Origin: Oscillospiraceae bacterium
GTDB taxonomy: Bacteria; Bacillota; Clostridia; Oscillospirales; Acutalibacteraceae
Length of the DNA stretch: 11,455 nt
Assembly (NCBI GenBank): GCA_031270785.1
Contig: JAISWM010000107.1
Location: 1-11,455 of the forward strand
Direction: 5' to 3'
A program made the translations under genes and the position numbers. The notes beneath the pieces were generated by a model. That model made no database searches and was not told the DNA's origin. It saw only the letters and a list, made by a program, of their open reading frames with translations. Below, one piece after another: positions 1-5,190 of this stretch; position 1 is the first letter of the stretch, and the number at the start of each line of letters is the position of its first letter.

Positions 1-11
1 ATATACTGTTT

Positions 12-1547
12 ATGTTTTCCTTTATATTATTTTTTATAGGAAAGTTTTATTCATATAACGCTATGCTCAGCGGAATACTTATATTATGGATTCATAATAT
101 AATTTATGCATTTGAAAAAAAAAATTCAAGAATGTTTTTTTTAGTTTTCAATTTGGTCGTGTTTTTTTTCCTTATAGGAAGACCGACCATAAACATGATT
201 AAAGGAAATGTTTGGGGGTATTACAACGTTGAAAGCGTGCATTTTGCGCTAAATAGTTTGATAATTACTTTATTATGTTTGTTTGCCGGGGAATATTTTT
301 TAGAACACATGATAATAAAGCGCACAAATATAAATTTTACAACTGATACTCTTGAAAAATCTCCGGTTTTTCATTGCTCCCCTCGCAGCGGCAAGGAAAA
401 ACCGCATGAACAATTGGCTTTTTTCAAGAGCAACGGCTATAAAGAACCTGCTGTTTGTAAATCTGATTTTATATTCGCTCTCAGGAATATATCTTTGATA
501 CTTTTTTATTTTAGTTGTGTGTTTGTATTTATAATAGAGATGGAAAAATTGCTGTACATGGGGGGCAAAGATTACTTAGAATTTTACACTTCTTTCAAGA
601 CAAATCTCCCTTGCGTTATTATAGCCATCGGGGGAATGTACAAATATTTTTTGTGCATATTTCTTTCCACTTGGCCGAAAAAATCAACGGCATTTTTCCC
701 TTTGATGATTTACGTTCTTTTGGCGGTTCCGGATTTATTAATAGGAATCAGAAACCCTGTTGTTTTAAATGCGGTATTTGTTTTGCTTTATTATTTTATA
801 AGAGACGCGGTAGGGGATAAGGAAAAATGGTTAGGTTTTTTTGAAAAATTTATCATAACATTATTAACTCCAATTGCTGTGGCGGTTTTAGGGGCGTACA
901 ATTATATAAGAGATACTGAAAGCAGCACCAAGATTACTAAAAATTTTTTTGATTTAATAGTAGATTTTATATATAAGCAGGGAGTTTCTTTTGAAACTTT
1001 ATGCATAGGATACGAGTCAATTCCTAAGATAAAATATACCGGGTTTACTAATTATACTTTCGGCGGAATAATAGACTATTTTAAATATAGCAAAACCGCA
1101 CAAATATTGTGGGGAGGATTGTCTTTTGGGGAAGGTAATAATTTAAGTAGGGCGTTGTACAGTAATAGTTTTGCGCATAGAATGTCCTACACCGCACTGG
1201 GGCAAGAATATTTAAACGGGCACGGTTTAGGGTCATCGTATATACTGGAAACTTTTGCTGACTTTGGATATTCAGGTATTATAGTTTTCAGCATTTTAAT
1301 GGGAATGTTTTTAGCGGCTATGATTTATATTATCAAAGGCGGAAATGCCGGATTTATTTTTGTGTTGGTGTCACTGACAAGCATATATTTTTGCCCCAGA
1401 GACGGAGCAACGATGTGGATAAGTTTTTTATTTTATTTACATTTTTTGTTACCGTTTGTACTGTGCTATGTTTTAGCAAAATTGTGTGTTAAAAGATATT
1501 TTTGTAGTGACATAGCTGTTTCTTTTGAAAAAAGCCATATGGGTTAA
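12..1547 (+). CDS. wzy: Wzy-like O-antigen/oligosaccharide repeat-unit polymerase, possibly 5' truncated
   Basis: This is a polytopic membrane protein of 511 residues with roughly a dozen hydrophobic segments, for example around residues 2-10, 20-32, 41-57, 78-95, 155-175, 230-262, 278-298, 420-441 and 445-490. The N-terminal SYNAMLSGIL...LWIHNIIY and LIGRPTI stretches and the late block GQEYLNGHGLGSSYILE followed by FADFGYSGI match my memory of the Firmicutes Wzy polymerase family, which joins lipid-linked oligosaccharide units outside the membrane for capsule or exopolysaccharide. The frame is open to the window edge, so the true start may lie upstream. Two oddities stand out. Residues 113-140 are encoded by a long palindrome and form a hydrophilic stretch. 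The last dozen residues (IAVSFEKSHMG) lie in a repeat half-element found elsewhere in the window. A terminator follows at 1677-1703. The family call is reasonably firm; substrate cannot be told. Confidence 0.72.
   Translation: MFSFILFFIGKFYSYNAMLSGILILWIHNIIYAFEKKNSRMFFLVFNLVVFFFLIGRPTINMIKGNVWGYYNVESVHFALNSLIITLLCLFAGEYFLEHMIIKRTNINFTTDTLEKSPVFHCSPRSGKEKPHEQLAFFKSNGYKEPAVCKSDFIFALRNISLILFYFSCVFVFIIEMEKLLYMGGKDYLEFYTSFKTNLPCVIIAIGGMYKYFLCIFLSTWPKKSTAFFPLMIYVLLAVPDLLIGIRNPVVLNAVFVLLYYFIRDAVGDKEKWLGFFEKFIITLLTPIAVAVLGAYNYIRDTESSTKITKNFFDLIVDFIYKQGVSFETLCIGYESIPKIKYTGFTNYTFGGIIDYFKYSKTAQILWGGLSFGEGNNLSRALYSNSFAHRMSYTALGQEYLNGHGLGSSYILETFADFGYSGIIVFSILMGMFLAAMIYIIKGGNAGFIFVLVSLTSIYFCPRDGATMWISFLFYLHFLLPFVLCYVLAKLCVKRYFCSDIAVSFEKSHMG
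349..430. repeat. In-frame palindromic insert inside the wzy-like gene
   Basis: An outer 11-bp perfect stem pairs CTCTTGAAAAA (349-359) with its complement at 420-430. An inner 9-bp stem pairs CGGTTTTTC (364-372) with GAAAAACCG (396-404), and a further TTGC/GCAA pairing lies inside it. The hairpin keeps the reading frame and encodes a hydrophilic loop between two membrane segments. Architecturally it resembles the Rickettsia palindromic elements that settle inside genes. It is not a copy of the other repeat families here, and no target duplication is visible. Confidence 0.6.
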
Positions 1548-1556
1548 ATTATCATG
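1510..1556 (+). repeat. Family C half-element at the 3' end of the wzy-like gene
   Basis: The segment contains ATAGCTGTTTCTTTTGAAAA, then AAGCCATA, then TTAAATTATC. It aligns with the family C copies at 3620 (ATAGCTGCTACTTTTGAAAA) and, more loosely, 8745. The GC-rich hairpin of those copies is missing here and a family A element follows almost immediately. The gene's final codons and stop fall inside this segment. Confidence 0.6.
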
Positions 1557-1557
1557 T

Positions 1558-1644
1558 GGTTGTGGGTCAAATTAATTGATAATATCTTCACCCCGCTCAA
1601 AGTAGTGGGAAAAGAAGAAGTTTCAATTGTTTTGAGGCATGACC
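1558..1644 (+). repeat. Family A palindromic element, copy A1
   Basis: It starts GGTTGTGGGTC and ends GGCATGACC, an imperfect terminal inverted repeat. The arms carry the family signatures TTGATAATATCTTC on the left and AGAAGAAGTTTCAATTG on the right. The central GC palindrome has decayed (CACCCCGC...GTGGG). No target duplication is visible. Confidence 0.75.
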
Positions 1645-1676
1645 CAATAAGGAATTGTCTGCGTGGGGAACACGAA

Positions 1677-1703
1677 AAAATGCCGGCTGCTGGCCGGCAT
1701 TTT
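1677..1703 (+). terminator. Strong hairpin terminator
   Basis: AAAATGCCGGC (1677-1687) pairs perfectly over 11 bp with GCCGGCATTTT (1693-1703) around a TGCTG loop. With A-run on one side and T-run on the other it can work in both directions. It is the natural end of the transcript carrying the wzy-like gene. The rest of 1645-1787 shows no coding signal. Confidence 0.75.
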
Positions 1704-1787
1704 ACTGCCAATGGTGCTCGTTCAAAGTTGAAAAGGCTTTATCCCGTTGTTTTTTGAAGATTTAACCGGCACATTGTACCGGATCAC

Positions 1788-1815
1788 TTGATAATTATCA
1801 ACATTGGTGTATAAT
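1788..1815 (+). promoter_or_regulatory. Sigma-70-type promoter, probably for tRNA-Leu
   Basis: TTGATA (1788-1793) and TATAAT (1810-1815) are separated by 16 bp. No convincing gene follows before the tRNA at 2149. Two mobile repeats (1871-1961 and 1994-2116) lie in between; without them and one copy of the target duplication the distance to the tRNA would be about 100 bases. Assignment to the tRNA is inference. Confidence 0.5.
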
Positions 1816-1870
1816 TAAGAATTAAAGCAGTAAACAAGGTTACTCTGAGAAAGAAAAATGCTGAAGTTTT

Positions 1871-1961
1871 GGTTGTGGGCCAAATTTGTTGATAATATCT
1901 TTTCCCCCCCAGCCTATGGCGGGGGGAAAAGAAGGGATTTCAACCATTTTGGGACACGACC
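1871..1961 (+). mobile_element. Family A element A2 with 8-bp target duplication
   Basis: This 91-bp element begins GGTTGTGGGCC and ends GGGACACGACC, imperfect terminal inverted repeats. It carries a central CCCCCC...TAT...GGGGGG hairpin. It is flanked exactly by GAAGTTTT at 1863-1870 and 1962-1969. A flanking 8-bp direct repeat is the usual footprint of DD(D/E)-transposase insertion. It has no coding capacity of its own, so it would be moved in trans, as MITEs are. Confidence 0.8.
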
Positions 1962-1993
1962 GAAGTTTTAGAACTCAATGAATTGCGCGTAAG

Positions 1994-2116
1994 TTTTATA
2001 GCTGTTCCGTTTGAAAAGCGTCTGATTTCTATAACTTCCTCCCAGCCGACGGCTGGGAGAAAATACACGGATAAATTTACTTTTGAGGACTGTTTTAAAT
2101 CATAACAGCTATAAAA
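1994..2116 (+). mobile_element. Family B palindromic element, copy B1
   Basis: A 13-bp perfect terminal inverted repeat, TTTTATAGCTGTT (1994-2006) and AACAGCTATAAAA (2104-2116), encloses imperfectly paired arms and a central 9-bp stem CTCCCAGCC/GGCTGGGAG. A second copy lies at 8841-8959. An open frame runs through the element (IAVPFEKRLI... to FKS and stop) and is shared by both copies without indels. No target duplication is evident. Confidence 0.72.
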
Positions 2117-2148
2117 GCTTCATTAAATTCAAAAATAATATTACATTA

Positions 2149-2235
2149 GCGGATATGGCGGAATTGGTATACGCGTATGGTTCAGGTCCATATGGGCTTT
2201 AGTTCGTGCAGGTTCAAGTCCTGTTATCCGCACCA
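2149..2235 (+). tRNA. tRNA-Leu (anticodon CAG), CCA encoded
   Basis: The acceptor stem GCGGATA (2149-2155) pairs with TATCCGC (2225-2231), then discriminator A and encoded CCA (2233-2235). The anticodon stem TATGG/CCATA holds loop TTCAGGT, giving anticodon CAG at 2183-2185, which reads CUG codons. A long variable arm before the T arm (GCAGG, TTCAAGT, CCTGT) marks it as a type II tRNA, as expected for leucine. The D arm has the usual GG in GAATTGGTA. A family A element starts 23 bases downstream. Confidence 0.93.
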
Positions 2236-2258
2236 ATTCGGGGCGCTTAAAGGGCACA

Positions 2259-2345
2259 GGTTGTAGCCCAAATTAGTGGATAATATCTCCCCCCCGCCTG
2301 TGGCGGGGGGGGGGAAAGGAGTTTTAGCTATTTTGTGGCATAGCC
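2259..2345 (+). repeat. Family A element A3 in a convergent intergenic gap
   Basis: It begins GGTTGTAGCCC and ends GGCATAGCC, with the TGGATAATATC arm and a central run CCCCCCGCC, TGT, GGCGGGGGG. It sits between the 3' end of the tRNA and the stop codon of the minus-strand gene ending at 2364, so it is 3' to both. No target duplication is visible. Confidence 0.78.
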
Positions 2346-2363
2346 CACTGCGCCATCAACACA

Positions 2364-3254
2364 TCATTGAACCTCTTTACGAATCCGTTCCACTTCATTT
2401 ATCGAGGCCGCTGACACGGTAACAGGCTTGGCCAGAAGCCACCCCTTGTCCTTGGTCTCAAACTTATCCAGTAGAGAGTATATGTTTTTATACTTCAACT
2501 GCCAAAGTGTGGCAAACTCTATCGCAGATTGCACTAACGCTTTTTTGGCGGGGATCAATTTTTCCTGTTCTTTTGTTAACCCGGTGTGATGATGTTTCTT
2601 TTTGGCTTGATGTTTCAGGTCTTTTGTTATTTTTGCCAGTTCGTCCACCACAGCAGTTTTCCAGTTTGCCGGCAGTTCTACGGAGTCACGACAATTAAGC
2701 GAAATGCCATCATTAATCTGTTTAACCCTCAAGAGTAGAGGCCATGCTTGCTCGTAAATACTTATTAAAAGATCGCAATTTGCCAGTACGTCTTTGTATC
2801 TCTTGACATTTTCCTCGTACCTAGACTGGGCTAGGTTTTCGTCTTTTTCGGACTTATCCTTCACCGGTATTTTAAAACTATTGCGCCATTTGTTTAATTT
2901 GTCCACGGTATCTTCAAACCCACATCTCGGTGCCGCGTCCCAAATCACACCAAGTCCCCCTTTAAAATTATATTTTAAATCGGAAACATAGTCACCAAAA
3001 TTGGTGTTTAAATCGTCTATTACCGATTGCGCCTGCTTTTTTAGTTTTTCTATTTCTTCCTTCGTTGGGGTGAGGTCATTTAGGAGAGGATTCACTTTCT
3101 TACCTATCTCTTGGAGTGTGTCCAGGACTGTCATTTTTACCTCTGCCAACACCAGGATCGCCTGTTTCACCAGCTTAACAGATTGTGATTTTTCATCTTG
3201 CTTCTCCAGCTCTTTCCATTTTTCATATAGATTTTTTAGTTTCGTCACTCCCAT
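2364..3254 (-). CDS. Lysine-rich helical protein of unknown function
   Basis: I do not recognise this 296-residue protein. It is very rich in Lys, Glu, Leu and Asp, has no signal peptide or membrane segment, and reads as mostly alpha-helical. Stretches with coiled-coil character lie near residues 5-80 and 140-185. A basic His-rich patch (KKKHHHTG) is near residue 221. The start is the ATG at 3254, preceded by AAAGGA about 10 bases upstream. A consensus minus-strand promoter lies at 3547-3575, which would give a leader of nearly 300 bases containing a family A element and another hairpin. The same-strand gene upstream (3747-4988) is also a helical orphan, but I see no clear homology between them. 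It is likely cytoplasmic. Coding status is well supported; function is open. Confidence 0.75.
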   Translation of the reverse strand: MGVTKLKNLYEKWKELEKQDEKSQSVKLVKQAILVLAEVKMTVLDTLQEIGKKVNPLLNDLTPTKEEIEKLKKQAQSVIDDLNTNFGDYVSDLKYNFKGGLGVIWDAAPRCGFEDTVDKLNKWRNSFKIPVKDKSEKDENLAQSRYEENVKRYKDVLANCDLLISIYEQAWPLLLRVKQINDGISLNCRDSVELPANWKTAVVDELAKITKDLKHQAKKKHHHTGLTKEQEKLIPAKKALVQSAIEFATLWQLKYKNIYSLLDKFETKDKGWLLAKPVTVSAASINEVERIRKEVQ

Positions 3255-3276
3255 TACGTCATCATCCTTTCATTGT

Positions 3277-3341
3277 GGCTCGTCAACCCGGCTCAGGCTC
3301 CGCCGATCTTTCGGCGTTACTGAGTACATTAAGTTGGCGCC
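3277..3341. repeat. Nested hairpin in the leader of the 2364-3254 gene
   Basis: The core is CGCCGA-TCTT-TCGGCG (3301-3316), a perfect 6-bp stem. It is nested in CTCAG/CTGAG (3292-3296 and 3320-3324), and outside that lies an imperfect pairing of GGCTCGTCAAC with GTTGGCGCC. It is more GC-rich than its surroundings. It ends 22 bases before the start codon of the minus-strand gene, so it could fold in the mRNA leader or be another palindromic repeat with no second copy here. Confidence 0.5.
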
Positions 3342-3386
3342 AAATACAGTTGTTTATTAAAAATACCAGTTTGCCCTCATTTTTCA

Positions 3387-3475
3387 TGTCGTGTTTCAAA
3401 ATAGTTGAAATTTCTTCTTTTCCCCCCGCCCGTGGGCGGGGGAAAGATATTTAATCAATTAATTTGGACCACCAC
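3387..3475 (-). mobile_element. Family A element A4, reverse orientation, 9-bp target duplication
   Basis: Read on the minus strand it starts GTGGTGGTCC and ends near AACACGACA, with the family arms and the pairing CCCCCGCCC/GGGCGGGGG. CATTTTTCA flanks it directly at 3378-3386 and 3476-3484. This is the second copy in the window with a target-site duplication. It lies inside the predicted leader of the 2364-3254 gene. Confidence 0.78.
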
Positions 3476-3546
3476 CATTTTTCAAGCTGTATGCGCGAAA
3501 AAAGTGAAACTACTCTAAAAAATAACTTGGGCAACTATATTATATT

Positions 3547-3575
3547 ATTATGCATCTTTAAGTTGTTTTTGTCAA
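3547..3575 (-). promoter_or_regulatory. Minus-strand sigma-70-type promoter for the 2364-3254 gene
   Basis: On the minus strand TTGACA (3570-3575) is followed after 17 bp by CATAAT (3547-3552), five of six matches to the -10 consensus. Transcription would start near 3540 and first reach the gene starting at 3254. Confidence 0.6.
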
Positions 3576-3619
3576 TAGTATACAATTAGAGGTAGTTTAA
3601 ATGAGCTTGTAACTTGAAA

Positions 3620-3682
3620 TATAGCTGCTACTTTTGAAAAAAGTCACATTATAAATTATCGCCCCGCCGACAGGCGAGGCGA
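3620..3682 (+). repeat. Family C palindromic half-element, copy C1
   Basis: It starts TATAGCTGCTACTTTTGAAA and runs through TTATAAATTATC into a hairpin TCGCCCCGCC-GACA-GGCGAGGCGA with one mismatch in 10 bp. The first arm resembles that of family B (TATAGCTGTT) and the segment at 1510. A family A element starts eight bases later, the same order as at 1510-1644. Confidence 0.62.
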
Positions 3683-3689
3683 CAGTTTT

Positions 3690-3767
3690 GGCCAAAATTA
3701 GTTGATAATATCTCCCCCCCGCCTTTGGCGGGGGAAAGAAGAAATTTCAAATATTTTGAGACACGCT
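3690..3767 (+). mobile_element. Family A element A5 overlapping the end of the alanine-rich gene
   Basis: A 78-bp, slightly shortened copy starting GGCCAAAATTAGTTGATAAT and ending GAGACACGCT. The centre pairs CCCCCGCC with GGCGGGGG around TTT. The flanks ACAGTTTT (3682-3689) and CAAGTTTT (3768-3775) match at 6 of 8 bases, possibly a decayed target duplication. The stop codon and last few codons of the minus-strand gene 3747-4988 lie inside it. Confidence 0.7.
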
Positions 3768-4988
3768 CAAGTTTTTATTAAGCGGACGAATTCTTCCTTT
3801 TAAAAGTTTGACAAATAAATTTCTTCGAGGGTGCAAACCTATAGAAGTATATAATTTTGCCGCCTTTTCTATTGCTTCCAGAGCTTCCCGGCACGTGTCT
3901 AAGTCTGAGCTTGGAGAACTCATTACCGACTGTGCGTTTTCTATCGGGGCATACACGATATTTTTAAAATTTTGAGCGTCTTTATCTTTGTTTCCTTTAT
4001 GTAAGCCCAATGCCTCTTTTAACACCTTCCCCAACTTACCGCAATTTTCACGTTTTGTTACAGCAAATGCTGCTGTTTTTGCTTCTTTTGCTTCTTTTGC
4101 TGCTTTTGTTCTTGCTGCCGCTGCTTTTGCCATTTCTTCTTCTGCGTATTTTGCTTCTTTTGCTGCTGCGTTTGCTGCGTTTACTGCTCTTTCTTCGTGT
4201 ATTATGACTGCGCTCGTTATTGATCTTATATTTGCTGCTTTTGCTAATGTTGCTGCTGCTTTTGCTAATGTTGCCGCCGCCGATGCTGCCAATGCTGCAT
4301 TTGCTGCTTCTGCTGCTTTTTTTATTACTGTGGCTTTTTCTGCTTTGGCATTTGCTGCTGCTGCTTTTGCTTTTTTTGCTTCTTCTGCTGCTTTTGCTAA
4401 TGTTGCTGCTTTTGCTGCTGCATTTGCTGCTTCTGCTGCTGCATTTGCTGCTGCATTTGCTGCATTTGCTGCTTCTGCTGCTGCATTTGCTGCATTTGCT
4501 GTACTTTCTGCTGTATATGCTGCTTCTTTTGCTGCTTTTATTACTTCTGCTTTTTTTGCTTCTGCTTTTTTTGCTATTGATATTGCTGCTGTTTTTGCTT
4601 CTGCTTTTGTTGCTGTTTTTGCTTTGTTTGCTGCTTCTTCTGTTGCTTTTTTTGCTTTTGCTGTTTCTGCTTCTGCTTTTTCTACTGCGTCTTGTCTTAA
4701 TTCTTCCGTTAATTTAATACTGCCAAATAGATCATCTTTGAAATCGTACATTTCCCACTCTAATTCATTATCCGGAATCTTCGGAATCTTCGGAGGAACA
4801 TAACTTCCAAATACTTGAGCTTTCGCATTTTCGAGTACGTCAAGTCTTACCGTATTCATATTTAATACACGTTTTAAAAAAAGTCTAATTTCTTTTTGTT
4901 TTTTTATTACATCATTATTCAGAAGTTTTTGAGCTTGGTTTTTTAATTTTTTCACGTCGTGTTCATTAGATAGATTGAATGTTGCCAT
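3747..4988 (-). CDS. Alanine-rich low-complexity helical protein
   Basis: I do not recognise this 413-residue protein. Residues about 1-95 form an ordinary-looking N-terminal region (MATFNLSNEHDVKKLKNQ onward, with VPPKIPKIPDNELEWEMYD). Residues about 100-325 are mainly Ala with regularly placed Lys, Glu and Asn (AAEAANAAAEAANAANAAAN type), expected to make one very long helix or coiled coil. About 90 mixed-composition residues follow (LGKVLKEALGLH... LYTSIGLHPRRN). The central region looks like the TolA, histone-like or spacer-rod kind of helix, but that is analogy only. There is no signal peptide or anchor. The start is the ATG at 4988, because AAGGAGG sits nine bases upstream and the promoter at 5014-5042 would leave a more upstream ATG untranscribed. 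The last codons are supplied by repeat A5. The reading frame on the opposite strand is an Ala/Phe mirror image without start signals. Confidence 0.78.
   Translation of the reverse strand: MATFNLSNEHDVKKLKNQAQKLLNNDVIKKQKEIRLFLKRVLNMNTVRLDVLENAKAQVFGSYVPPKIPKIPDNELEWEMYDFKDDLFGSIKLTEELRQDAVEKAEAETAKAKKATEEAANKAKTATKAEAKTAAISIAKKAEAKKAEVIKAAKEAAYTAESTANAANAAAEAANAANAAANAAAEAANAAAKAATLAKAAEEAKKAKAAAANAKAEKATVIKKAAEAANAALAASAAATLAKAAATLAKAANIRSITSAVIIHEERAVNAANAAAKEAKYAEEEMAKAAAARTKAAKEAKEAKTAAFAVTKRENCGKLGKVLKEALGLHKGNKDKDAQNFKNIVYAPIENAQSVMSSPSSDLDTCREALEAIEKAAKLYTSIGLHPRRNLFVKLLKGRIRPLNKNLSVSQNI
4421..4493. repeat. Internal direct repeat in the alanine-rich gene
   Basis: A 31-base stretch at 4421-4451 recurs exactly at 4463-4493, offset by 42 bases (14 codons). 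It sits in a longer tract made of GCTGCT, TTTGCT and TCTGCT units. This suggests expansion by slippage or unequal recombination in whole codons. Confidence 0.75.
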
Positions 4989-4997
4989 AAAATCCCC

Positions 4998-5004
4998 CCT
5001 CCTT
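4998..5004 (-). promoter_or_regulatory. Ribosome binding site fixing the start at 4988
   Basis: On the minus strand AAGGAGG is a full Shine-Dalgarno match nine bases before the ATG at 4988. It is the strongest such site in the window. It rules out the in-frame ATG at 5042 as the normal start. Confidence 0.8.
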
Positions 5005-5013
5005 TTTGGTGTT

Positions 5014-5042
5014 AGTTTAACATGTTTTTTCAAAGGAGTCAA
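5014..5042 (-). promoter_or_regulatory. Promoter of the alanine-rich gene
   Basis: On the minus strand TTGACT (5037-5042) and TAAACT (5014-5019) are separated by 17 bp. Initiation near 5007 would give a leader of about 20 bases containing the ribosome binding site. Confidence 0.65.
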
Positions 5043-5082
5043 GTTATTTTATGCGATTTTTACATTTTAAAGTTAAAACCCC

Positions 5083-5148
5083 CTTCTTCCCCCCCGCCTA
5101 TGGCGGGGGGGGAAAAAGAAAAAATTTCAACTGTTTTAAGGCGTGACC
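5083..5148 (+). repeat. Family A partial element A6
   Basis: The right arm (AAAATTTCAACTGTTTTAAG to GCGTGACC) and the central CCCCCCGCC-TAT-GGCGGGGGG palindrome are present, but the TTGATAATATC left arm is missing. It lies between the divergent starts of the alanine-rich gene and the CDF gene. Confidence 0.68.
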
Positions 5149-5190
5149 AATGCACTGTTATTTCATTTAGTTTAATGTTAGAATACATAC

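Noticed and set aside
1554..1757. Open frame of 67 codons after the wzy-like gene
   Set aside because: It is made entirely of repeat A1 and the terminator hairpin, and has no ribosome binding site.
1858..1971. Small open frame of 37 codons (MLKFWLWAKF...) behind the promoter at 1788
   Set aside because: It exists only because element A2 landed there; before insertion it would stop after four codons, and no good ribosome binding site precedes it.
1869..1971. Family A hairpins as ordinary intrinsic terminators
   Set aside because: The GC stem is followed by A/G-rich sequence in one direction and GATATT-type sequence in the other, with no T-tract.
1815..1993. Possible old coding remnant (AVNKVTLRKKNAEVLELNEL) before B1, readable once A2 is removed
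   Set aside because: Protein-like in composition, but it has no start codon, an upstream stop and no recognisable homology; too short to call.
4220..4717. Leucine-rich plus-strand frame
   Set aside because: Nearly pure Leu from reading the CTG-rich tract in another frame; a composition artefact.
3988..4803. Long plus-strand frame opposite the alanine-rich gene
   Set aside because: A Phe/Ala/Ser mirror of a repetitive gene. The minus strand has the promoter, the full Shine-Dalgarno and a non-repetitive N- and C-terminus.
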